Below, in pieces: positions 50,512-58,263 of a DNA stretch of 64,000 nucleotides (positions are counted from its first letter, which is position 1; the number at the start of each line of letters is the position of its first letter). The notes beneath the pieces were generated by a model. The model was not told where the DNA came from. It saw only the letters and a program-made list of their open reading frames with translations, and ran no database searches. A program made the translations under genes and the position numbers. The DNA comes from Geodermatophilus aquaeductus (GTDB taxonomy: Bacteria; Actinomycetota; Actinomycetes; Mycobacteriales; Geodermatophilaceae): NCBI RefSeq assembly GCF_900182545.1, contig NZ_FXTJ01000002.1:682001-746000 (forward strand). The letters are read 5' to 3'.

Positions 50512-52767
50512 TCAGGTGGCGGAGGTGGAGAGCGTGTCCGCGGGCTCCTCGCTCGCGCCGCCGACGACGACCGAGCGGCGCTTGGACACGATGACGGCAC
50601 CGATGACCACCGCCGCGGCGGCCCCGGCGATGAGCAGCCGCACCGTGGTGTTGGCGTCGTCGCCGACCGACAGCGTGACGACCGCCGGCGCGATGAGCAG
50701 CGCGACGAGGTTCATCACCTTGAGCAGCGGGTTGATCGCGGGGCCCGCGGTGTCCTTGAACGGGTCGCCGACGGTGTCGCCGATGACGGTCGCCGCGTGC
50801 GCCTCGCTGCCCTTCCCGCCGTAGGCGCCGTCCTCCACCATCTTCTTGGCGTTGTCCCAGGCGCCGCCGGAGTTGGCGAGGAACACGGCCATCAGCGTGC
50901 CGGTGGCGATGGCGCCGACGAGGTAGGCCGCGAGCGGGCCGAAGCCCAGCCCGAAGCCGACCGCGACGGGGGCGAGGACGGCGAGCAGGCCGGGGGTGGC
51001 CAGTTCGCGCAGCGAGTCCTTGGTGCAGATGTCGACCACGGCGGAGTAGTCGGGCCGCTCGCTGTAGTCCATGATCCCGGGCCGCGTGCGGAACTGCTCC
51101 CGGACCTCGAACACGACCCGCCCGGCGGCGCGGGAGACGGCGCTGATGGCAAGGCCGGAGAAGAGGAAGACGACCGCCGCCCCGATGATCGCGCCGACGA
51201 CGTTGTCCGGCTCGACCAGGCTGAACGCCTGCGCCAGGTCGACGTCGCCGAGCGCCGTGCGGACCTGCTCGTTGTAGGACCCGAACAGCGCCGTCGCGGC
51301 CAGGACGGCGGTGGCGATGGCGATGCCCTTGGTGATGGCCTTCGTGGTGTTGCCGACCGCGTCGAGGTCGGTGAGGACGCGCGCGCCCTCCTCGTCGATG
51401 TCGCCGGACATCTCGGCGATGCCCTGGGCGTTGTCGCTGACCGGCCCGAAGGTGTCCATCGAGACGATGACGCCGGCGGTGGTGAGCAGGCCGCAGCCGG
51501 CCAGGGCGACGGCGTACAGCGCGGCACCGCCGCCGATGAGGAAGGCACCGTAGACCGCGCCGCCGATGAGCAGGGCGGCGTAGACCGCCGACTCCAGGCC
51601 CAGCGAGATGCCCGACAGGACGACGGTCGCCGCGCCGGTGAGCGAGCTGCGGCCGATGTCGCGGACCGGCTTGCGCGAGGTCTCGGTGAAGTAGCCGGTC
51701 AGCTGCTGGATGGCGGCGGCCAGGACGATGCCGATGAGGACGGACACGAAGCCGAGGACCTGCGGGTTGACCACGGAGTCGGGGACGTCGGCCACGCCCG
51801 GCAGCACGGTGAAGGCCGCAACGACGACGAGCACGAGGGAGACCACCGCGGAGGTGAAGAAGCCGCGGTTGATCGGCGCCAGGCCGCTGGAGTCGTTCTT
51901 GCCGGGGTTGCTGGCGAGGATCCCGACGACGGAGGCCAGCACGCCGATGGCGGCCACGACGATCGGGAACACCATGCCGTCGGCGCCGAAGAAGACCTGT
52001 CCCAGGATCAGCGCGGCGACCAACGTGACGGCGTAGGACTCGAACAGGTCCGCGGCCATGCCGGCGCAGTCACCCACGTTGTCGCCCACGTTGTCGGCGA
52101 TGGTCGCGGCGTTGCGCGGGTCGTCCTCGGGGATGCCGGCCTCGACCTTGCCGACGAGGTCGGCGCCGACGTCGGCGGCCTTGGTGAAGATGCCCCCGCC
52201 GACGCGCATGAACATGGCCAGCAGGGCGCCGCCGAAGGCGAAGCCCTCGAGGACGACCGGGGCGGTCTCGTCGAAGAGCAGCAGCGCCAGGGAGGCGCCG
52301 AACAGGCCCAGGCCGACCGTGATCATCCCGCACACGCCGCCGGTCCGGTACGCGATGCGGAAGGACGGCCGATAGCCGCCGCTCTGGGCGGCGGCCGCGA
52401 CCCGGACGTTGCCGCGCGTGGCCAGCGTCATCCCGATGAAGCCGACGGTCGCGGAGAACAGCGCGCCGACGAGGAAGAAGACGGCCCGGGCCAGCCGCGT
52501 GCCCCAGCCGCCCTCGGAGACCGGGAGCACCAGCAGGAGCAGGAAGACGATGACGGCGAAGACCGCGAGGGTGCGGAACTGCCGCCTCAGGTAGGCCCCG
52601 GCCCCCTCCTGCACGGCCTGGGCGATCTCGCGCATGCGGACGGTGCCCTGGTCCGTGGCCAGGACGGCACGCACGAGGGACCAGGCGAAGACGAGCGCAG
52701 CCAGCGAGACGACGAGGGCTGCCGTCACGAGGACGACGTCCCCGCCGGAGAGATCATTGTCCGGCAT
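50512..52767 (-). CDS. hppA: Proton-translocating membrane pyrophosphatase
   Basis: 751 residues from the ATG at 52767 with GGGAGG upstream. About 16 membrane helices. Substrate motifs: GADLVGKVEAGIPEDDPRNAATIADNVGDNVGDCAGMAADLFESY (about 200-245) and the C-terminal acidic motif GGAWDNAKKMVEDGAYGGKGSEAHAATVIGDTVGDPFKDTAGPAINPLLK. The diagnostic site reads GNTTKAITKG with Lys476, which marks the K+-independent H+-pumping class; K+-dependent enzymes have Ala there. It uses pyrophosphate to energise the membrane. Confidence 0.97.
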   Translation of the reverse strand: MPDNDLSGGDVVLVTAALVVSLAALVFAWSLVRAVLATDQGTVRMREIAQAVQEGAGAYLRRQFRTLAVFAVIVFLLLLVLPVSEGGWGTRLARAVFFLVGALFSATVGFIGMTLATRGNVRVAAAAQSGGYRPSFRIAYRTGGVCGMITVGLGLFGASLALLLFDETAPVVLEGFAFGGALLAMFMRVGGGIFTKAADVGADLVGKVEAGIPEDDPRNAATIADNVGDNVGDCAGMAADLFESYAVTLVAALILGQVFFGADGMVFPIVVAAIGVLASVVGILASNPGKNDSSGLAPINRGFFTSAVVSLVLVVVAAFTVLPGVADVPDSVVNPQVLGFVSVLIGIVLAAAIQQLTGYFTETSRKPVRDIGRSSLTGAATVVLSGISLGLESAVYAALLIGGAVYGAFLIGGGAALYAVALAGCGLLTTAGVIVSMDTFGPVSDNAQGIAEMSGDIDEEGARVLTDLDAVGNTTKAITKGIAIATAVLAATALFGSYNEQVRTALGDVDLAQAFSLVEPDNVVGAIIGAAVVFLFSGLAISAVSRAAGRVVFEVREQFRTRPGIMDYSERPDYSAVVDICTKDSLRELATPGLLAVLAPVAVGFGLGFGPLAAYLVGAIATGTLMAVFLANSGGAWDNAKKMVEDGAYGGKGSEAHAATVIGDTVGDPFKDTAGPAINPLLKVMNLVALLIAPAVVTLSVGDDANTTVRLLIAGAAAAVVIGAVIVSKRRSVVVGGASEEPADTLSTSAT

Positions 52768-52864
52768 CAGTACCTCCCAGCGGTCGGCTGCCGCCGGGCG
52801 GCTCGCGTCCCCGGTCGGCGGAGAGCACGTCGGCGAGCGGGACCGCCCGGCGACGCCGCGCCAC

Positions 52865-52880
52865 TGTAAGCGAGATCACA
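52865..52880. promoter_or_regulatory. CRP-like palindrome between hppA and the helicase gene
   Basis: TGTAAGCGAGATCACA matches the CRP consensus TGTGA-N6-TCACA at nine of ten defined positions. It lies 98 bp before the hppA start and 87 bp before the helicase start, in the divergent gap. Confidence 0.4.
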
Positions 52881-52966
52881 CCTCTCGTCTGCCCCCTCCG
52901 GCGGATGCGCAGGCGGAGGCCGCGACGGGCCAGCGGCGGGTTGCCCCCGGATGTGACAGTGGTGGG

Positions 52967-55633
52967 GTGACCACGCTCCACCCGGTCCGGCCGGCTGCTC
53001 CCCCATCCGGCCGTGAGGGGTCATCGGGGGGTGACGTGTCCCGGGAGACGCCGGCCGGCAGTGCGCCGGCCGTCCACGGGGCGGCCGCCGGGCACGGGTC
53101 GGCCGTGCCGCCGGCGGGCAGCGTGCCGCCGGGGGCGGAGCTGCTCGAGGACCTGCTGGCAGGCACCGCCGAGGAGGAGTCCCCGGTCACCCACGTGCAC
53201 CGGCTCGCGGTGCGGCGGAGCCGGACCCTGCCGTGGCCGGAGTGGGTCGACCCGGCGCTGCGCGAGCGGCTGGAACAGCAGGGCGTGGCTGAGCCGTGGC
53301 GGCACCAGGTCGAGGCCGCGCAGCTCGCCCGCGCGGGCACCTCGGTCGTGGTGGCCACGGGCACCGCGTCGGGCAAGTCGCTGGCCTACCAGCTGCCGGC
53401 GCTCACCCGGCTCGTGGAGGACCCGCGCGCCTGCGTCCTCTACCTCGCCCCGACCAAGGCCCTGGCCCGCGACCAGCTGGCCTCGGTGGCCGCGCTCGCC
53501 GACCCGTCGGTGCGGCCGGCGGCCTACGACGGCGACACCCCCGCCGAGGAGCGCGACTGGGTGCGCCGCCACTCGCGGTGGATCGTCACCAACCCGGACA
53601 TGCTGCACCGCGGCGTGCTGCCGGCCCACCAGCGCTGGTCGTCGACCCTGCGCAGGCTGGCCTACGTCGTCATCGACGAGTGCCACGCCTACCGCGGGGT
53701 GTTCGGCTCGCACGTCGGGCACGTGCTGCGCCGGCTGCGCCGCATCTGCCGCCGCTACGGCGCCGACCCGGTGTTCGTGCTGGCCTCGGCGACCGTGGCC
53801 GAGCCGGCCGCGGCGGCGACCCGGCTGGTCGGGGCGCCGGTCGTCGCCGTCACAGACGACGGCTCGCCGCGCCCGGGTGCCACGTTCGCGCTGTGGGAGC
53901 CGCCGCTGACCGAGCACACCGGTGAGCACGGTGCGCCGCTGCGCCGGTCGGCCGCCGCGGACACCGCCGGGCTGCTGGCCGACCTGGTCGAGCGCGGCGC
54001 GCGCACCCTGGCGTTCGTCCGGTCGCGGCGCAGCGCCGAGACGGTGGCCGAGCAGGCCCGCCGGCTGCTGGCCGACCGCGGCCGCGGCGACCTCGTCCGG
54101 CGGGTCGACTCCTACCGGGGCGGTTACCTGCCCGAGGAGCGCCGCGAGCTCGAGCGGGCGCTGTCCGCGGGCGACCTGCTCGGGGTCGCGACCACCAACG
54201 CCCTCGAGCTCGGCATCGACATCGCCGGTCTCGACGCCGTGGTGCTGGCCGGCTACCCGGGGACGCTGGCCTCCCTGTGGCAGCAGGCCGGCCGGGCCGG
54301 GCGCGCGCAGCGCGAGTCGCTCGTCGTCTTCGTCGCCCGCGACGACCCGCTGGACCACTACCTGGCCCACCACCCGCGCGCGGTCTTCGGCCGGCCGGTC
54401 GAGGCCACCGTCACCGACCCCGCCAACCCCTACGTCCTCGGCCCGCAGCTGTGCTCCGCGGCCGCCGAGCTCCCGCTGACGCCCGAGGACCTGCCCGACT
54501 TCGGCGGCCCCGTGGCCGAGGCCCGGCTGGAGGAGCTCGTCGCCGCCGGCGACCTGCGGCGGCGCCCGGCCGGCTGGTACTGGGCCGGCCGTGGGCGTCC
54601 CGACGTCGACATCCGCGGCAGCGGCGGCGAGCCCGTGGCGATCATCGAGGGCGACACCGGACGGCTACTGGGCACCGTCGACGGCGGCGCGGCCCACTCG
54701 ACCGTGCACACCGGCGCGCTCTACGTGCACCGCGGCGACACCTTCGTCGTCGACGAGTTCGACCCCGACGACGCCTGCGCCGTCGTGCACGCCGAGAGCC
54801 CGGAGTGGACGACCGTGGCCCGCGACGTCACCGACCTCTCGATCGTCGACGTCGAGCGGACCCGCCGGCTGGGCACGGTCACCGCGCACACCGGCGTCGT
54901 CGACGTGACCAACCAGGTCGTGGCCTACCAGCGGCGGCGGGCCGGCACCGGCGAGGTGCTCGCGGAGTTCCCGCTGGACCTGCCCGCCCGCCAGCTCCGC
55001 ACCCGCGCGGTGTGGCTGACCCTCGACGCCGACGCGGTGGCCCGCGCGGACGTCGACGACCTGGCACTGCCCGGCTCGCTGCACGCCGCCGAGCACGCCG
55101 CCATCGGGATCCTGCCGCTGCTGGCCACCTGCGACCGCTGGGACCTCGGCGGGCTGTCGACCGCGCTGCACCCCGACACCGGCACCGCGACGGTGTTCGT
55201 CTACGACGGGCACCCGGGTGGCGCGGGCTTCGCCGAGCGCGGGTACGCCGCGCTGCGGCGGTGGCTGCGGGCCACCCGGGCCACCGTGGCCAGCTGCGAG
55301 TGCGAGAGCGGCTGCCCGTCCTGCGTGCAGTCGCCCAAGTGCGGCAACGGCAACGACCCGCTGGACAAGGCCGGCGCGGTGCGCGTGCTCGACGTCGTCC
55401 TCGACGAGCTGGCCGCCGCGGAGGGCGCGGGGGACGACGAGGACGGCGACGGGGCCGACGGCGGGACCGGCACCGCGCACGTCATGCCGACCGGTCCGGT
55501 CCGCGGCCTGCTGCGCCGGCCCGGCGTCGGACGGCCCCCCACCCGGCCGGAGGCCGAGGCCGGGGACCCGCCGGCCCCCGAGGGACCCGCCGACGCGGGC
55601 GGCGGGTACGTCGAGGACGACCTGGTCTTCTGA
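52967..55633 (+). CDS. DEAD/DEAH helicase with DUF1998 domain (Hrq1/MrfA-like)
   Basis: 888 residues from the GTG at 52967-52969. Superfamily 2 motifs: ATGTASGKSLAYQLPAL (about 130), YLAPTKALARDQL, VIDECHAYRGVFGSHVGHVLRRL (DECH box, about 238), LASATVAEP and the second RecA domain with GVATTNALELGIDIAGLDAVVLAGYPGTLASLWQQAGRAGR. The C-terminal DUF1998 region has a four-Cys cluster CECESGCPSCVQSPKCGNGNDPLDK at about 777-801. MrfA and Hrq1 act in repair of mitomycin-type damage. Corresponds by position to Rv3649. Confidence 0.95.
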   Translation: MTTLHPVRPAAPPSGREGSSGGDVSRETPAGSAPAVHGAAAGHGSAVPPAGSVPPGAELLEDLLAGTAEEESPVTHVHRLAVRRSRTLPWPEWVDPALRERLEQQGVAEPWRHQVEAAQLARAGTSVVVATGTASGKSLAYQLPALTRLVEDPRACVLYLAPTKALARDQLASVAALADPSVRPAAYDGDTPAEERDWVRRHSRWIVTNPDMLHRGVLPAHQRWSSTLRRLAYVVIDECHAYRGVFGSHVGHVLRRLRRICRRYGADPVFVLASATVAEPAAAATRLVGAPVVAVTDDGSPRPGATFALWEPPLTEHTGEHGAPLRRSAAADTAGLLADLVERGARTLAFVRSRRSAETVAEQARRLLADRGRGDLVRRVDSYRGGYLPEERRELERALSAGDLLGVATTNALELGIDIAGLDAVVLAGYPGTLASLWQQAGRAGRAQRESLVVFVARDDPLDHYLAHHPRAVFGRPVEATVTDPANPYVLGPQLCSAAAELPLTPEDLPDFGGPVAEARLEELVAAGDLRRRPAGWYWAGRGRPDVDIRGSGGEPVAIIEGDTGRLLGTVDGGAAHSTVHTGALYVHRGDTFVVDEFDPDDACAVVHAESPEWTTVARDVTDLSIVDVERTRRLGTVTAHTGVVDVTNQVVAYQRRRAGTGEVLAEFPLDLPARQLRTRAVWLTLDADAVARADVDDLALPGSLHAAEHAAIGILPLLATCDRWDLGGLSTALHPDTGTATVFVYDGHPGGAGFAERGYAALRRWLRATRATVASCECESGCPSCVQSPKCGNGNDPLDKAGAVRVLDVVLDELAAAEGAGDDEDGDGADGGTGTAHVMPTGPVRGLLRRPGVGRPPTRPEAEAGDPPAPEGPADAGGGYVEDDLVF

Positions 55634-56002
55634 GCCCTCCGGCGGCACCGGCCCGGCTCGGGCGAGGCCCTGCGCCCGGCGGGTGCCCAGCGGCCCGAGC
55701 GGGACGGTGACCGCCACCCGCACGTCGACGACCGCGCCCTCGCCGACCGTGCACCCGGTGAGGACCGCGCCGTTGGCCTCGGCGACCTGCGCGGCGGCCG
55801 AGCACTCGGCCGGGTCCCCGGCGACCGCCCGGGCCGCGGCAGCGAGCGCCGCCAGATCGGCGGCGGACCCGGCCCGGTGGCGGGCGACGGCGGCCGCGCC
55901 GACCAGGACCGCCGCGAGCCCGACGACCGCGAGCACACCGGCCAGCGCCACCGTCCAGACCGTCGCCGACCCGCGCTCGCCGGCCTCCCCGCGCCAGCTC
56001 AT
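54665..56002 (-). CDS. TadE-like secretion-neighbourhood protein (Rv3654c-like), end uncertain
   Basis: The start and first 115 codons look genuine: GERGSATVWTVALAGVLAVVGLAAVLVGAAAVARHRAGSAADLAALAAAA is the helix typical of TadE/Rv3654c-like proteins, with two Cys in ECSAAAQVAEANGAVLTGC and the strand VRVAVTVPLGPLG. Family members end about there (85-130 residues). Here no stop occurs before the helicase gene and the frame runs 969 bp antisense to it, to 54665. The ATG overlaps the stop of the next gene upstream (55999-56002). Start confident, end doubtful. Confidence 0.5.
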   Translation of the reverse strand: MSWRGEAGERGSATVWTVALAGVLAVVGLAAVLVGAAAVARHRAGSAADLAALAAAARAVAGDPAECSAAAQVAEANGAVLTGCTVGEGAVVDVRVAVTVPLGPLGTRRAQGLARAGPVPPEGSEDQVVLDVPAARVGGSLGGRRVPGLGLRPGGGPSDAGPAQQAADRTGRHDVRGAGPAVGPVAVLVVPRALRGGQLVEDDVEHAHRAGLVQRVVAVAALGRLHAGRAAALALAAGHGGPGGPQPPPQRGVPALGEARATRVPVVDEHRRGAGVGVQRGRQPAEVPAVAGGQQRQDPDGGVLGGVQRAGQCQVVDVRAGHRVGVEGQPHRAGAELAGGQVQRELREHLAGAGPPPLVGHDLVGHVDDAGVRGDRAQPAGPLDVDDREVGDVAGHGRPLRALGVHDGAGVVGVELVDDEGVAAVHVERAGVHGRVGRAAVDGAQ

Positions 56003-56331
56003 CCCGGCTCCACACCGGGCTCCAGGCGTGCGACAGCGCTCGCCCCGACCCCGACCGCCGGCCCGACGCCCAGCGGCGGCACCCGAGCGCTGACGGTGAC
56101 CCGCACCTCCCCGCCCGCCACGGCCACCGCGGTCACCGCCCCCGCGGGAGCCGCGCGTGCCGCCAGCGCGCGCACCTGCGCCACGTCCTCGCCGCGGGCC
56201 GCCGCGCGGGCGCCCTCGCGCGCCGCGTCCACGCAGCGCAGGTGGGCCCCGACCACCACGACGGCGGACACCACGGCGGCGAGCACGAGCAGCAGCACCG
56301 GCAGCACGACGGCGGTCTCGGCGGTGACCAT
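55999..56331 (-). CDS. TadE-family pilus assembly-like protein
   Basis: 110 residues from the ATG at 56329-56331 with AGGAGG upstream. VTAETAVVLPVLLLVLAAVVSAVVVVGAHLRCVDAAREGARAAARGE is the TadE pseudopilin-like N-terminal helix with Glu5 and the xxAxREGARxAAR pattern, followed by a beta-strand domain (GGEVRVTVSARVPPLG). Corresponds to Rv3655c. Overlaps the following gene by 4 bp. Confidence 0.85.
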   Translation of the reverse strand: MVTAETAVVLPVLLLVLAAVVSAVVVVGAHLRCVDAAREGARAAARGEDVAQVRALAARAAPAGAVTAVAVAGGEVRVTVSARVPPLGVGPAVGVGASAVARLEPGVEPG

Positions 56332-56369
56332 GCCCGCCTCCTGCCGCTCGCCCCGGGGTCGGCGGGGAG

Positions 56370-56621
56370 TCAGGACAGGACCCCGAGGGCGGAGTCGACC
56401 AGGTCGCCCAGCGCGGTGACGACCGAGCCGCCGGTCACCACGCGGTAGAGGACCGCGGCGAAGGCGCAGGCCGCCACGGTCCCGACGGCGTACTCGGCGG
56501 TGCTCATGCCCGCCTCGGCGGTGGCGAGGGCCCGCGCCCACCGGCGTCGCAGCCGGCCGGGCCCCCGGGCCGCCGGGGCACTGATGGCGGGGACGTCAGG
56601 GCTGGGGTGGTCGGCGGTCAC
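56370..56621 (-). CDS. DUF4244/Flp-pilin-like protein
   Basis: 83 residues. A hydrophilic leader (about 1-36) is followed by AEAGMSTAEYAVGTVAACAFAAVLYRVVTGG, a Flp-pilin-like helix with Glu5 after a G|M-type prepilin cleavage point, and a short tail ending in LVDSALGVLS. Corresponds to Rv3656c. The Tad ATPase and platform genes that usually precede it (Rv3657c-Rv3660c equivalents) are absent; the next gene is divergent. Confidence 0.88.
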   Translation of the reverse strand: MTADHPSPDVPAISAPAARGPGRLRRRWARALATAEAGMSTAEYAVGTVAACAFAAVLYRVVTGGSVVTALGDLVDSALGVLS

Positions 56622-56841
56622 GGGCTCCTCCTCGGGTCGTCGGCCCCGGACGCGGGGCGCACCCCGACCCTCGCCGCCGCGGGCCGGCGGACCGGCGTCC
56701 GCGGACCGGCTGTGGACGACGGGCGCCCTGTGGACGGCGCGACGCCGGCTGTCGGCCCTTCCGCTTCAGCTGGGCCCCTCAGGTGCCGTATCAGCCATGA
56801 GGTGGCGCGGCCGCACCACCCAGGCGGCGGGAGGAGGACCC

Positions 56842-58263
56842 GTGGCACATCCCGACCGCCCCGAGGGCCGGCCGCTCGTGCTCGCCGGTTACGCCGTCGC
56901 CTTCGCCGCGGCCGCCGTTCTCTTCGGCTTCGACCGGACGCTGGGCGTCGTCGCCGGCGCCCTCAACGTGGTGTTCGGCATCTACTTCTGCCGGCACCTC
57001 GCCTTCGCCGTCGCCGCAGCCCGCTGGGCCGAGCGCGACCTGCTCGCCGCCGACGTCGGCCTGGACACCTACACGCCGCCGGTCGCGGTGCTGGTCGGCT
57101 GCAAGAACGAGGAGCTCGTCGTCGACGGGATGGTCTCCGCGCTGCTGGCGCTGGACTACCCGGCCGACCGGCTCACCCTCGTCGTCGTCGACGACGGCTC
57201 CGACGACTCGACCGGCCCGAAGCTCGACGCCTGGGCGGCGCAGGAGCCGCGGCTGCGCGTGCTGCACCGCCCGCCGGGTGCCGGCGGGGGCAAGTCCGGC
57301 GCGCTCAACGAGGCCCTCGCGCTGGTGGACGCCGAGATCGTGCTGGTCTTCGACGCCGACCACGAGCCCGAGCCGTCGTCGCTGCGCCGGCTGGTGCGGC
57401 ACTTCCGCGACCCGGTGGTCGGCGCGGTCATGGGCCGGTGCGTCATCCGCAACGGCAAGGACTCGGCCATGGCCGGGACGGTCTTCGTCGACTACCTCTC
57501 CGGCTACCTGGTCAACGAGTACGGCCGGCAGGCGCTGTTCGAGCTGCCCGCCTACGGCGGCGCCAACTGCGCGGTCCGCATGAGCACCCTGCGGGCGCTC
57601 GGCGGCTGGAACCCCGAGACCGTCACCGAGGACACCGACCTCACCCTGCGCGTGCTCATGGCCGGGCAGCGGGTGCGCTACGACGTCTCCGCGATCGACT
57701 TCGAGGAGGCGGTGGTCAGCGCCCAGCGCTTCTGGAAGCAGCGCTACCGCTGGGCCCGCGGGCACCAGAAGTGCCTGCGCGACTACTGGTGGCCGCTCAT
57801 GCGCACGCCGTACCTCTCCCCGGTGGAGAAGGTCGAGACGTCCCTGTTCCTCGCCGTCTACCACGTGCCGATGCTGTCCGGGCTCGGGCTGCTGCTCACC
57901 GTCCTGCGCGCCTTCGGCGTCGGGGACCTGCCGATCGTCGGGCTGCTCCCGCTGTCGATGCTGCTGTTCATCGGCCCGCTGGCCGAGCTGTGCGTCGGCC
58001 TGCTGGTCGGCCGGGTGGAGCGCCGCTCGGCCTGGCGGCTGCTCGGCTTCCTGCCCGCGTTCGCCCTGTCGATCTGGATCACCTCCCGCGCCTACGTCGA
58101 CGGGATGCTCGGGCGTCCCTACAGCTGGGTGAAGACGACGCGGTCGGGCGCCACCTCGACCGTGCGGCCGGCCGCGCCCGCCCCGGTGCCCGCCGTCCCG
58201 GTGTCCGCTCCGTCCGGCAGCCGGCCGCGCTCCTTCGCCGTCCCGCCCGGGGAGGAGCGGTGA
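56842..58263 (+). CDS. Processive GT2 glycosyltransferase, exosortase-linked
   Basis: 473 residues from the GTG at 56842-56844 with GAGGAGG upstream. Two N-terminal membrane helices (VLAGYAVAFAAAAVLFGF, GVVAGALNVVFGIYF), then the GT-A domain: VGCKNEELVVDGMVSALLALDYP, VVVDDGSDDST, VFDADHEPEPSSL (DxD), catalytic TEDTDLTLRV and KQRYRWARGHQ (Q/RxxRW). At least three C-terminal membrane helices complete the BcsA-like layout. It probably polymerises and exports a polysaccharide. It heads a five-gene operon; its last 4 bp overlap the exosortase gene, a pairing like the XrtG system of Gram-positives. Confidence 0.93.
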   Translation: MAHPDRPEGRPLVLAGYAVAFAAAAVLFGFDRTLGVVAGALNVVFGIYFCRHLAFAVAAARWAERDLLAADVGLDTYTPPVAVLVGCKNEELVVDGMVSALLALDYPADRLTLVVVDDGSDDSTGPKLDAWAAQEPRLRVLHRPPGAGGGKSGALNEALALVDAEIVLVFDADHEPEPSSLRRLVRHFRDPVVGAVMGRCVIRNGKDSAMAGTVFVDYLSGYLVNEYGRQALFELPAYGGANCAVRMSTLRALGGWNPETVTEDTDLTLRVLMAGQRVRYDVSAIDFEEAVVSAQRFWKQRYRWARGHQKCLRDYWWPLMRTPYLSPVEKVETSLFLAVYHVPMLSGLGLLLTVLRAFGVGDLPIVGLLPLSMLLFIGPLAELCVGLLVGRVERRSAWRLLGFLPAFALSIWITSRAYVDGMLGRPYSWVKTTRSGATSTVRPAAPAPVPAVPVSAPSGSRPRSFAVPPGEER

